This document shows positions 33,548 through 44,424 of a DNA stretch of 64,000 nt, piece after piece. Made by a program: the position numbers and the translations under genes. A model generated the notes under the pieces. That model was not told the DNA's origin. It did not search any database and was given only the letters and a program-made list of their open reading frames with translations. The DNA comes from Phallus indusiatus (taxonomy: Eukaryota > Basidiomycota > Agaricomycetes > Phallales > Phallaceae), in the NCBI GenBank assembly GCA_027605045.1, contig JAQFWX010000020.1, positions 310,001 to 374,000 of the forward strand, read 5' to 3'. Numbering within the stretch: the stretch's first letter is position 1; every line of letters starts with the position of its first letter.

Positions 33548-34858
33548 ATGACTCTCCTACACCGTCCTCCATTCAAAACTCTTTACATTCTCTACGAAGT
33601 TCTTTCAACACTCCTCTTTCGAGTACCGTATTGGCTTGTTTATCTAACTCCAAAGTCGAATCGCCCCGTACCAACTTGGTCTCTTTCTCGCTGTATTTTC
33701 GTTTATGGTCTGAGGAGATATTTCCGTCTCAGTTACGCGTAGGCGATTTGAGACAATTTTTCTTTCTCAACATTCGATCTAATGGATTGTTCAAGTACGG
33801 GCGGCCTTGTAGACTCTCCTAATCATCTTGCTATCCGGGAAGGAAAAGGTGTCCATGCGGTATGGGTGAAAAGTACACCTGAGTTTGTCAAAGGATCTAT
33901 CCGAGAACGCGCAGATAAGTTAGGAGTCGAGTACGTCAAAATACCTGGTTATTGGTTCATAAAGGAAGGCGACAAATACGATGAAAATTATCGTCCGACT
34001 GCTCAAGATAAAGTAATATATACTACACACGGTGAATCCGCCTTTGCTTACGACAATCATGATATCTAATGTTTCAATTCAGGTGGTGGTTTTAGCGTTT
34101 ATTCAGCTCATCCATCGGATCCTCTATCCCCTATTCGTCAGGGCATTCTCGACAATGCTCCAGATTCCGTAAAACGTCTTTTCTCTATCGAATACCGAAT
34201 CTCAAGCTTGAACGTCAAGGAGCGTCGTTCCACACACCCCTTTCCAACAGCCTTGGTCGACGCTATTGCAGGCTACAGCTACCTAATCCACGACATGGGA
34301 TATACCCCAGAAAACATCATCTTCGAGGGGGACTCAGCCGGAGCAAATCTAACTCTTGCCCTTGCGCGTTATCTAGTCGACAACAATATTCCGGAAATCC
34401 CTCCACCCAGCGGTCTTATTATCAACTGTCCTTGGGCCGATCTCAGTCTCTCGCACATCACGCCAGGTTCATCCTGTCTTCCATTGATTCACAAAGATAT
34501 CATGCCTATATCGGTAACTGGTCCAGGTAATTCCTGGTACTCCATCCGTGCATACGTCGGTATGGAAGAAGAGGAACTTATGGCTACGAAGACAGACCCG
34601 TACATATCCCCCGCTTGTTTGGATATCCCTAAAGTCCATTTCGATAACTTCCCGAAAACACTTATTGTTGTCGGTACAGTTGATTCATGGTTAGACGCGA
34701 CTAAGACGTTATACGCTCGTATGAAAGAGGATATGGGAGATCGGGTGGAGCTTTGTGAAATTCCAAGCGGTGTTCATGACTTTCAGTGTTTGGTTCAGTT
34801 TGATCCAGAGCGAAAACTATCTTTTAGGATAATCAATGAGTGGATCACTAGGCTATGA
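33548..34858 (+). CDS. alpha/beta-hydrolase, hormone-sensitive-lipase (HSL) type esterase
   Basis: Exons 33548-33738, 33796-34031 and 34083-34858 give 400 residues. The oxyanion-hole motif HGGGF (about 142-146) is made by joining exons 2 and 3, which confirms the splice. The nucleophile is in GDSAGAN (Ser about 227). The acid is likely an Asp in GTVDSWLDAT, and the His is in GVHDF (about 374). An N-terminal hydrophobic stretch (TLYILYEVLSTLLFRVPYWLVYL) suggests a membrane anchor rather than secretion. Hydrolyses small esters or acylglycerols; substrate unknown. The first ATG in frame at 33548 was chosen; an upstream near-cognate codon is not needed. Confidence 0.88.
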
Positions 34859-36298
34859 GCTATTATTTTCCCGGGCTATTTGTCTGAGTGCGATTCGGAC
34901 CTCGCATCTTGTAATATATCCTATTCCAAAGTTATTTGATTCATCAGTTACCGGTAGACAGCGTTATTATTAATAGAGATTCCTCATAGGATAAAAACCG
35001 AGCGGATGATGCCACTTGCGCATTCATCATGAAAAGCATAAAAATGTTACGAGCGTTAGAATTCAATTTGAAGGCTACACATTGGCACAACAACACTAGA
35101 GGCGCCGGCATATACAATGCTGACAAAAACGAAATACTCTTCTCAAACACTGACTAGTCCGGGTATCCCGCTTTTATTCAAAAGAGCACTGCTAGTAGAC
35201 GGGCATGCTCATAATGGTAGAAAATTGATCGCGGTTTTCAACGGCGTAAACGAAGATAAAGCAAGTTTCAGTGACAAAAAAGAAGAAGTTATCAGACTCA
35301 GTATCCCAGGTGGAGTTCAGTGCAAGTGTGGATGTGGGTGAGCTGTTCGATAGATCGCAACCTCGCAGGCTGGAGACTCAAACTCGCTCAAAGAATGTGA
35401 TATTCACGAAACGTTAACAGTTGCGGGCGAGATATGGAACGGGTATATATGCATTGCAATTGTACTGTGAGATATTAAATCAATGTTATAAACATAATAA
35501 TTTTATGACGTGAAATTGACGGTTGACGAACAGTACGTGGGCGGTGAATCGCTTCCTTTGTGTAATAGCTGGGACGCCTGACAATACATTGAGGGCAACG
35601 TAAAAAAAACCCAAAGATTAAGAATTTACCGGAGGCTCAGCAATCAGCCAGTGAAGGAAAGAAGCAAATATTAATTTCGAATTAACACTTATCGAATGTT
35701 ATTTGTAAAATAGTATTTGGAGAAGCAAAAGAAGCGTGAAAGAACGAACAATTCGCTACGATTTCAACGTTTCCCACTAACTGCCAAACGCGAATAGGCA
35801 TTTGAATTTAGGAATCACTGGTCAAGTCAATCGTGAGTAAAGATGTAGCCCTGAAGAAAACCGATGAAGTTACTCGGGCTTCTAGATGAATAGTGTAATT
35901 TCTAGTAGGTTGAAAGTGAAATTTGGAAGGCGAGTTTGGAAGGATAGTTTTACCTGCGACTTGATTTGGTAAACAAATGCGGTTCAAGTTTACACCATTG
36001 ACAGCCATATAATCGGATTTTATTATTGGGATCAAATTTTGACAGTGCCAAATAAGGTTGCTTAACGTCGGGTTTGATGGTTCCCGATGTGCTTGTCATC
36101 GTCAAAGACTCGGCAATGATCGAAATTGATCCTTATTTGCGAGGGCTGAAGTCACGAGTGTTGTCCAAAGATAGACGTCAGCTTAAGGAATAACAGGATA
36201 AAGTAAGGTTCGACCCACGTTTATGAGTACCGGATGGCATATAGACAAGTTGTACCTTAAAGTCAAATAGCCTCGGTCATTCGATTTGAAATTGCAAA
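34859..36298. other. intergenic, no gene supported
   Basis: Open frames at 35117-35341 (plus, ending CKCGCG) and 35808-36035 (minus) have no domain or splice partner that I can defend. Confidence 0.5.
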
Positions 36299-36756
36299 TT
36301 ATCGTCGCGCTTCGAGCGTTTCAATAGCGGAAATACTAACATGTGACGCGCGTGTTTTCCGCGCACGCATTTCAACTTTCGCTCTCTTTCGAGATACTTT
36401 TGTTCGCAAATATACCGTTTCTTTCAAGTTCTTTCTCGTGACCTCCTCGTTATCGCCTTGTATTAAAATCAAACCCATGTTCGGTTCGGTGAGACTCCAG
36501 AAAGTAGCCTTCCCAAAACGACCTCTGTGAAACATAGTTGAAGAACACATGTTATTCCCTTTAAGGTGTATTTGATTGTTGTGATTGTATGTAATGGCAA
36601 AGAAATTGACACGAAATACCGAAATTTGTTTCCGCGTTTGGGTAAAGAAAGGAACGTGACAAGAGGCGTGACAATACGGCACCACACGTACGGCCATAAG
36701 TGCCCATTTTCGGTGATTTGCCAACTTGCAAGGTCATGATCAGTACTATCATCCAT
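36299..36756 (-). CDS. possible small two-exon gene, unknown
   Basis: Exons 36756-36692 and 36524-36299 join in frame across a GTACGT...TTTCACAG intron to 96 residues. The product starts MDDSTDHDLASWQITENGHL and ends in a basic helix (TKVSRKRAKVEMRARK). The unspliced frames on both sides are interrupted by each other, so the splice is what makes a product. The 167-base intron is long for this genome. No family recognised; could be chance. Confidence 0.3.
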
Positions 36757-37448
36757 GTCAGTCCGCCGTAATTTCAATGATGCACTTGAAACTGCAGTCA
36801 AGCAACGACCCCAAAGTACCTTTGATTAATCCACGTCGAGTAAGCAATAACTGTCTCAATAAGTATCTCAAAGCTGATTGTCATTGCTATTGTCCATTGT
36901 TTTGACACATCGCTTTTGAAGTTCTTGTCAGCCTAAAATTCTTTGGATCCTTGCGGAAATTAAATGAAGAAGGAGAAAGACTACTTGTTTCCTGGGTCAC
37001 GCGAAAAACGGTTGAACCTACAAGGAATGAATCCAACGTCTAACCGCTGTCGCGTTGATAAAAGTGCCCAAACATTGCCTGCCCGGATCCTTTCACAGTG
37101 CAGTACCTGACCCCTTTCCAAAACAACGCACGCTGGTTAATTCGAAGTTCTGCAAATAATTGCTGGAGTAAATACTTCTCGAGTGCCCACTGCTATCCGG
37201 TGATAGATGTTAATATCGCTTGTGATCGGTCCTACTTTCTCAGGTGCCCATGAAGATGTACCTGTCGAGATTTTCGGTTTCCAGAAAGGATAAAAGCTGC
37301 TTGGTTTTAGCTGTTTAATCTGCAACAGGGATCCAAAACAGTCTCCCCAGCATCAAGTAAGACTACAACGAGATTATATGACCTACGAGCTCAATCTCAC
37401 CCTTTCCCCAGAGTCGATTGTCTTCACTGCTTCAGCGTTGTACAAATC

Positions 37449-37895
37449 TTATATATCATCACCACCACCTTTTACTCTTCGTAAGTCTTGAATCTTTCCA
37501 GCCCCAGCTGAAAATGCTCACCGAAATTCGATTCTCAGAACTACAAGATGACTGTTGCAAAAGTTTTGGGCATAGTCCTCAGCGCTGCCGCTCTCGCAAC
37601 AGCAAACAAAGTAGATGCTACACTCTTCAGTTCCCCGTTCTGCAACCCAAACAGTACCGCCATCGCTGAGTTCACGTTGAACCCGGCCGGTAACGGAGGG
37701 TGCATTGCGTGGTCTTCTCAGTCTGTCAATCTCGTAGTGCAAGGTCCCGGATGCACTTCGGTCACGTTCTATACGGACTCATCATGCACTGAGCCTGCCG
37801 ACACGGACATCATGGATGAGAATGGTAATTGGAGTGCTGGGTGTCAGACCTTTTCCACCGGTGTTTTCAACTCTTTCAATACTCAATGCAGTTAA
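37449..37895 (+). CDS. small secreted cysteine-containing protein, member 2
   Basis: Coding 37548-37895, 115 residues, single coding exon. TTATATATC box at 37449 and a 5'-UTR intron 37481-37538 nine bases before the ATG. Signal peptide MTVAKVLGIVLSAAALATAN. Mature part: VDATLFSSPFCNPNSTAIAE, LNPAGNGGCIAW, GCTSVTFY, SSCTEP, GCQTF and a C-terminal TQCS, six Cys in all. The pattern CNPNSTAI...F-x-LNPAGNGGC-x-x-W parallels the gene at 19937, including the intron before the start. The gap 36757-37448 upstream shows nothing else. Function unknown. Confidence 0.78.
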
Positions 37896-38177
37896 TGGAT
37901 TGTGAATTTTTTTATTTACAAATTGTTTCATTGCTTGGGAAATATGTGACTCTTTTTACTTCTAACGCTACTCGTAGTTTAAGGATAAGGACCTGAAGTC
38001 AAAAGCTTTCTGAACAATTTTAGGCTACACTCGATGTGTCTCCCTCGATTTTTACTGGGCTTATTGCACATTATACAAGCTGTAAGTACACCATGAATTC
38101 TAAGACATCACAATCGGTGGCCGGAAGTAAACCCCTTTCCCAGAACTCCGACCTCACCCTGTGCCACTGGTTCAAAA

Positions 38178-39163
38178 ATGCGGACAAGATGGTCCAAAAA
38201 ACGGGAAAATTACATTGACTCACTTCCCGATGAAATCATCCACGCTATTCTGGAAAATCGGCTTTCCGTAGACTATGACATGTTTTCCCACCGCGACCCT
38301 ACTCATCTTCTTGCACATCGCGCTGAAGTAACCACCTTATCTTTGGTCTGTCGTCGCTGGAGACAAATAATCGTGCCTATTTCTTACGAGACTGTCCTTA
38401 TTTACTCCAAATCTGAAGCAGAATCTTTGACAATTAAGCTGCGACAACGACACCAACGCATTGGCCACCGTATTAAGAAGTTGCGTATCGAGGGAGGACA
38501 GGGACGAGCTATTTACACAATACTCTCCAAAGTTCCTAATCTTACGTCTTTGTGCATATCATTGGATGATGTAACTTCTAAACAGAAGGCTGGTAGTCTC
38601 TGTCGCGGTCTCAAACAAGTCAATCCTCGACACTTCGTCTTTCGCGATCATATGTTTCGGAGAAATCAAGGGAATAAATACGTTATAGACGTTCTCGTTG
38701 AGTGTATGACATCTATCTGGTCTAATTTGGTGCGTTGTATTTTCTATTTTCTGGTTTTACTCCTCTCAGCACAATTTGATTTTCATTGGCATAGGTTTTG
38801 TACGATCATCCTTACGATATATATGATTGGCCCGACGAATACTACTGGGAAGAAGTTTATGAACGTGCCCAAGCTCTTTCAACAGCTCTTGCACACGTAC
38901 CAAACCTACAAACTGTATATGTTCCAAGAGCATGCTACATCACCGACGAAGACGACGTCGTTTTAAACGCACTCAAGAATCCTTCGCTGAAAAGGATTTA
39001 CAGTAGAATATTCTGGGAAGAGACACTTGAGCGCGATTTTGAAGAGGCTATAAAAGCTCATCCCCGAATTCGCGAGATCATTCATCTTCCGCTGCCTGGG
39101 CCTTGGACGTATCCCATCTACGCCCCCATTGGAAATAAAACTCAGTGTGTATTTTTTTCATGA
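38178..39163 (+). CDS. F-box protein A
   Basis: Exons 38178-38729 and 38795-39163 give 306 residues. F-box near residues 14-60: IDSLPDEIIHAILENRL ... LSLVCRRWRQIIVPISYETV. After it come weak leucine-rich segments (VPNLTSLCISLDDV, LALAHVPNLQTVYV). F-box proteins bring substrates to an SCF ubiquitin ligase through Skp1. It differs in sequence from the minus-strand F-box group that follows. The end after GNKTQC may really be a splice site; the stop at 39161-39163 is the simplest reading. The 3' part is repeated as a fragment at 49323. Confidence 0.8.
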
Positions 39164-41345
39164 AAAAAAGATAGTGCACGTTAAAAGACTCATATATGTA
39201 TATTTCAAGGTCACAAATTCGGAAGACATTCACCTTTTTCACTCGGGGAGCGGACATCGATACGTTAGGCTGCACATGTCTGAGGATTTTTTGGCCGGAA
39301 CAGTGGTAGAATGCATCAGCATTGGAATAAGGTTCAAATATATGTATTGTATATCTGAAAGTTTTAATTTAATAATGTTATTTCTTTTCAGATCAGTACG
39401 GGATAGGACTTTTCAATCTTCGCTTGAATTAGGCTTGTAATGATATCTCGCATATACAAAGACATCAATAGGAGCTATCAAAACAGCGATGATGCAAGTT
39501 TGAGTTGTTTCCATAACTAATGACTGACAACCTGAGGTTAGGCTATTTAATAGTACTTTGGAAGGATCGTTTCATACAGTGTACATGTAAATCTTACTGA
39601 TCATAATACATATAGCTAATACGAGGGATCTTATTAATCCGCTCCTGTACTGTGCTCGACTAACCTAAATTCAACAGCATTGCGGAAACTTTCGAATTCC
39701 GGGACCTGCAGCCATTCTTCGCTGATCCAGTTTATCAAGGACGGATATTCATGCCATATAATGATGGATTTAAGCGGATGTCCGACCTCTTCACGAAATT
39801 TGAAAAATCGAACGAGAGCCGAGATATAATATGAATCGAATTCCAAAAATTTGCCACGGAAAACCAGTTGCAGTGTATGCAAAGAGGGGCAAGGGGGTGA
39901 ATGTACTACTTGGCTGGCCTCATTGTTTGTTTCTGACTTGAAATCTGATCTCCTATGCCGTGTCCGAACCCATCTTGGAGGTATCAAAGCCTTCAAGTAC
40001 GAGTCTGAAATACCGCCTGAGGAAGCTTGAAGACCCTCGTGCCTACTCCCATGATAGATACGGAAATATTGCGCGTTCGGGAGTGACTCCAAAAGTTTTC
40101 TGAACATTGGAATGTCCATGATAAGGTAGTCTTCCAAACACACGTGGGTAATGTTTGCCATTCCGGTATTGTTTGGAAATAAATTACGCAGATAATACCG
40201 AGGCACAGATCGCATAAGTAGAGTTCTAAATATCGGATTTCCGCTAGAATATGAATTAGATGTTGGGGATTCCAGGTCCATGTCAGACGTCTGTTTAGAG
40301 AAGTTAATGATCATGTCTTCCATCGGGCTCTCGGAGATTGAGAGAAGTAACAGACGTCGCTGGAAGTCCATTAAAGATGTTGCCAACCCGTACGGTGCTG
40401 GGTAAAAATCAACGCAGGTAATGTCCAAGTTGACTTTATCGACTGGGAAATCTAGACGTTCCAAAACAAAATTGATGTCATCGACCGGGCATGTGCCTCG
40501 AAGCGAGAGTTCCTGTAAATGCGGCAGGGATATGCGATGATGTGAAGCCATGGAACAGGTAATATTGGGTTCTACATGTGACCATATGAGATTGAGAACG
40601 CGAAGGTTTGGTGATGAATTTTGAAGAATGTTGAGTAGGAGATCACCTTCGATAGCCGTGTAGGAGACGAACTGAAGATGAATTCTTGACAAATTTCTGA
40701 AAAAAGATATAGATTGCAGTTCTGTAAAACCGGAAGAGATTGGAAGATGAATGTGTTCTAGGACTGGTGCATTGTCGAAAAGGAGGTTCTGGTCAAATGC
40801 TTCTCGAGGTGTTAACAATTCGTCTTCTACAAAGTGTATTTCACTTTCTCCGCCTTCCTCGGATTCGAAATGGAACATTTGTAAAATAGGGGCAGGTTCT
40901 ATAAGCAAGGCCAAGACCGCGCCCGCAATATTAAGTGGTAACAATGCTTGAAATTTTCGAATTCTGTGCATCTCTGGTAAAACCCAGCTCTGAAGTACAA
41001 GGGTTATTAACTCTAGTGCAGAGTTATCCGATATCCACGAATGGTCTCCCTTTTCGATAAACACGTCTAGTGGCATGGAACCAGAGAGCGAAATAGCGTT
41101 GGCCAGTTCATTTGGGTTTGATTCTGTGTATTTGATTCTGATGGTCGTCCACATAGTAGGGTCGCGGAGAAGGGTGTTCCTCCATGAACGACAAACACGT
41201 GTCGCCTCAAACGGAGGTAAACTGGTCTCGTTATCGTCAAAATTGTAATCAGAGATAAATGAATATCTGTATGAAAATTTAATGACTTTACTAAAGATTT
41301 CGTATGGGACGCGATCGAGCATGATCAGTTGTAGAGGTATGAGTT
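38980..41345. repeat. block X, copy 1 (F-box A 3' end plus F-box 1)
   Basis: Repeated with clear similarity at about 49323-51602, including the spacer 39164-39633 (AAAGACTCATATATGTAT, AGGAACTATCAAAACAGCGATG and similar landmarks). The spacer itself contains no gene. Together with block Y it forms a large tandem duplication. Confidence 0.75.
39634..41322 (-). CDS. F-box protein 1 (intact), lineage-specific family
   Basis: One exon, 562 residues. F-box at the N-terminus: LDRVPYEIFSKVIKFSYRYS, then FEATRVCRSWRNTLLRDPTMW. This is followed by a long leucine-rich body (LPLNIAGAVLALL, FFRNLSRIHLQFVSYTAIEG, LPHLQELSLRGTC, LDFPVDKVNLDITCVDFY) and a conserved end (PCPSLHTLQLVFRGKF, HPLKSIIIW). Head-to-tail paralogs are at 41839, 45926, 49981 and 51970. 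It is the best-preserved copy of its subgroup, closest to the decayed gene at 49981. Substrate receptor role of an SCF ligase is inferred. Confidence 0.82.
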   Translation of the reverse strand: MLDRVPYEIFSKVIKFSYRYSFISDYNFDDNETSLPPFEATRVCRSWRNTLLRDPTMWTTIRIKYTESNPNELANAISLSGSMPLDVFIEKGDHSWISDNSALELITLVLQSWVLPEMHRIRKFQALLPLNIAGAVLALLIEPAPILQMFHFESEEGGESEIHFVEDELLTPREAFDQNLLFDNAPVLEHIHLPISSGFTELQSISFFRNLSRIHLQFVSYTAIEGDLLLNILQNSSPNLRVLNLIWSHVEPNITCSMASHHRISLPHLQELSLRGTCPVDDINFVLERLDFPVDKVNLDITCVDFYPAPYGLATSLMDFQRRLLLLSISESPMEDMIINFSKQTSDMDLESPTSNSYSSGNPIFRTLLMRSVPRYYLRNLFPNNTGMANITHVCLEDYLIMDIPMFRKLLESLPNAQYFRIYHGSRHEGLQASSGGISDSYLKALIPPRWVRTRHRRSDFKSETNNEASQVVHSPPCPSLHTLQLVFRGKFLEFDSYYISALVRFFKFREEVGHPLKSIIIWHEYPSLINWISEEWLQVPEFESFRNAVEFRLVEHSTGAD

Positions 41346-41838
41346 CAACGTGCGATATAACGCAAAGCGCTCATGCGCTCATGGGCCATGGCATCAACGA
41401 TCATTCACATGCCAAAACGTCCGGAGCTCAAATTCATTGCGTTGTTACTATTTTCAAAAGCATATTATATTGATGAAAAATTTCCTTACTAGTAGTGCAT
41501 GCTGTTGAATGATGTTATTGGTATCGGTATTTCATATGTAACCCGGTTAATTTTAAGTACCGTTTAAATAAATTACTACTAGTAAGAACACATGCACCCG
41601 GGTCATCTATTAATGGAATAGATGGATGTGTAGGGTAAATTATAATACGCTATATGAGGCACAAGATCATTTACTAGACGTGGTACCTACATCATGACGA
41701 TAGTGAAGATGAATAGTTCAGGTCTAATATGTATAATAATCTCTGAATAATTGTCCAGGGTACATCACATAGGCCGCTAAACTCCAACAACATCTGATCA
41801 CTTGATCCACCCACAGAATGAATCATGTTTATATATAT
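41346..41838. other. intergenic, no gene seen
   Basis: Spacer with an imperfect inverted repeat around TACTAGTAGT (41490) and ACTACTAGTA (41574). No exon. Confidence 0.5.
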
Positions 41839-43695
41839 TCAAAACCGGCCTACTGGTTTTGACACTGTAACATCAATAATGTTCAGTAAACATCCAGTCT
41901 CGGAGCTCGGGTCATGCTCCGAAGTCTGCAGCCACATTCTGGCACCCTCCGCCAATAATTTTGGTTTTTTACAAACAATAAGTATAGATTTGAGAGGATG
42001 TCCAGCCTGTTCGCGGATTGTGAAACACTGAGTGAGGGCTTGGATGTAGGATTCGTCAAACTTGAGTGTACCAGAGAAAACGAGTTTCAGTGTGTGCAAA
42101 GAGGGACAAGGAAATAAGTGTGGTTGGGTAGTATTAGTCTCGATGGTTGGTTCAAAGTTGGTATTGTTGAATGGTTCGGAGTCGGTGCTGCTGGTCAGTT
42201 CGGAGTCGGTATTATCGTCCAGTCCACACTGAGAGTCAATTCCGTGACTTCCGTCATCCAAGTCAAGGTCGGTATTACTGCCAAAATGGTCAGAGTGATA
42301 CCTATCACTCTCTTCGGATCCTTCGGATTCTTCGGAATCTGAGTCTATCGGAGAAATTAGTCGTGAAAGACGCCTCGCCGTAATAATCGGTCGTCGTGAA
42401 AGACGCTTCGCCATATCCAAAGACAATAAACCTCTAAAGTATGCAATCCTACTTGGATGGGTGATACCCAAATATCGTACGTTTTCTAGTGGCATCAAAA
42501 AATTTCTGAGTGCGATACTAGTTTCCCATATACCACTATCTTGTAGATAAACGTGCGTAATGTCCGATGTTTTGAGTTTTCCGAATACATTTCTCGGAGG
42601 TTTCATATTTAAGTTCCCCAGTGACGTAAACATTGAATTTCTACTAGAATGCAAAGTAGATGTTGGAGATTCAGGGTCTGACGTTTGTTCAAAAAAGCTG
42701 ACAGTGCCGGTATTTGAAGTGACCGAAATAGATGAGAAACGTCGGCGGGAAAAGAGATGCATTAAGGACGCTGAGTGATGAATTTCGGAGCAAGGATAGT
42801 CGCAGGTAATATCAAAGACAATCTTTTCGACCGAGAATTCTAGACGTTCCAAAACGAGATTGACAAATTCGATTGAACATCTACCCCGAAGCGAAAGTTC
42901 TTGTAGATACGGCATGTGGATGCAATAAGTCGAAGGCATGACGCGGATATTTTTTGTATTTTCCCAGGATCTTCCGATGTTGAGATTTAAAACGCGAAGG
43001 GATGGTGAAGAATGGAGAATGCGGAGCAAGATGTCGCCATCGATACGCGCATTAGAAACAAACTGAAGATGTATTGTTGATAGATTTTGGAATGTAGAAA
43101 CAGATTGAAATTCTTTAAGTCCTGAGAAAACTGGGAGATATATATGTTTGAGATTCGGCATAGTTTCGATGAAAAGGATTTTGCTGAAAGTTTTTTGAAG
43201 TGCAAGCCGTACCGAGCTTCGTACTTCAGTTTCTTCACCTTCATTGAATTTGAAGTAAAGCGTCTGGAGCACAGGGGCAGGGTATTTGAACAGGGACAAG
43301 ACTGCGCCTGCCATTTTCAACGGAATCAGTATTTGGAGCTTTCGGACTCTATGCATTTCTTGTGTAAGACGAGCAAGTACGCTGATGAGGTCGTCAGAAT
43401 GTTGACGGCGTATCGGGTTGTCACTCTTCTCGATAAACACGTTCAATGGCACAGAACCAGATCGCGAAAGAATTCTGAACAATCCATTCGCGTATATCCT
43501 GGTATGTCTGAGTCGGATGCTGGTCCACATACTTGGATCACGGAGAAGCGTCTCCCTCCACGAACGACAAACACGAATTGCCTGGAACGGAGGTAGACTT
43601 GTCTCGTCATCGAAGTCGAAGTCGACGTTGATTGAATATCTGTTTGCAAGTTTGATAATTCTACTGAAAATCTCGTAGGGAACACGTTCAAGCAT
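41839..43695 (-). CDS. F-box protein 2 (intact), with acidic insertion
   Basis: One exon, 618 residues. F-box ERVPYEIFSRIIKLANRYS ... FQAIRVCRSWRETLLRDPSMW, leucine-rich body as in F-box 1 and the same end (PCPSLHTLKLVFSGTL, HPLKSILI). It has a unique insert of about 75 residues (about 448-522, from 42350 to 42130) rich in Asp, Glu and Ser (SDSEESEGSEESDRYHSD), absent from its neighbours. Diverged well from the others, so it is an older duplicate. No lesion seen. Confidence 0.82.
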   Translation of the reverse strand: MLERVPYEIFSRIIKLANRYSINVDFDFDDETSLPPFQAIRVCRSWRETLLRDPSMWTSIRLRHTRIYANGLFRILSRSGSVPLNVFIEKSDNPIRRQHSDDLISVLARLTQEMHRVRKLQILIPLKMAGAVLSLFKYPAPVLQTLYFKFNEGEETEVRSSVRLALQKTFSKILFIETMPNLKHIYLPVFSGLKEFQSVSTFQNLSTIHLQFVSNARIDGDILLRILHSSPSLRVLNLNIGRSWENTKNIRVMPSTYCIHMPYLQELSLRGRCSIEFVNLVLERLEFSVEKIVFDITCDYPCSEIHHSASLMHLFSRRRFSSISVTSNTGTVSFFEQTSDPESPTSTLHSSRNSMFTSLGNLNMKPPRNVFGKLKTSDITHVYLQDSGIWETSIALRNFLMPLENVRYLGITHPSRIAYFRGLLSLDMAKRLSRRPIITARRLSRLISPIDSDSEESEGSEESDRYHSDHFGSNTDLDLDDGSHGIDSQCGLDDNTDSELTSSTDSEPFNNTNFEPTIETNTTQPHLFPCPSLHTLKLVFSGTLKFDESYIQALTQCFTIREQAGHPLKSILIVCKKPKLLAEGARMWLQTSEHDPSSETGCLLNIIDVTVSKPVGRF

Positions 43696-44424
43696 GATCA
43701 GGCTGAGTGTCAGTGATATAGGTATAGGTTTTGTGAGGCTTTGTGAGGCTCTGTCACGGTGCCGCGTCTTTTTTTACGATTTGTCACGATATAACTCACC
43801 GAGTCATGTCCATTCAAGCTCCGACGTCAACGTCTTCCACCGCCCTCCGAGATGGGTGTTCATGGTAATGGCAGCTCAAATTCAATCTACTTAGAGATTT
43901 CGCAAGTAATATCTTTGTTTACTGGAATTTTCGTGCATACCGAATCCGCAACAGGGTTGTCGTTTGCTTTGTGAGTTGAATGGCATTGTGTCAAGATGGA
44001 CGTACGCCGCTTCTAGTGTTTGTGTACGTGTATTACTGTCATGAATGCGTGAATCCAGCCTCTTACTCACGAATGCTATCACAGTCTACAGGTCTAATAT
44101 TGAACCTGAATCACTCGGCGAAACAAGATTATATCGCCTCAAATCCCTGGTATATGTACGTCGCGATGTTTTAAGGACGTTTATGCATTTCAAGCTCCGG
44201 CTCGGCCCGGCTCCCTTTGTCCCAACGTTTGTCCTTGCCTTTCGCCCCACATTCCATCGTCAAATCGTCAAGCATGTTGCTTAAAGGGAATCATATACGG
44301 ATCAGTCCATAAGCCTAAGGTAAACTCTTTTTTGTCTCTATTTTTTACAACATGATATTAATTTACAGGTGTATTCAAATTCTTGACCCTCTTCCCGCTT
44401 TGTTCAATCTCTCCTGCGACGCCA
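43696..44424. other. intergenic, no gene seen
   Basis: Upstream region of F-box 2, with a direct TTTGTGAGGC repeat at about 43730-43750, and the 3' flank of the zinc-finger-like gene. Confidence 0.5.

Noticed and set aside
35117..35341. 74-codon frame ending CKCGCG
   Set aside because: No signal peptide, promoter or relative recognised; probably chance.
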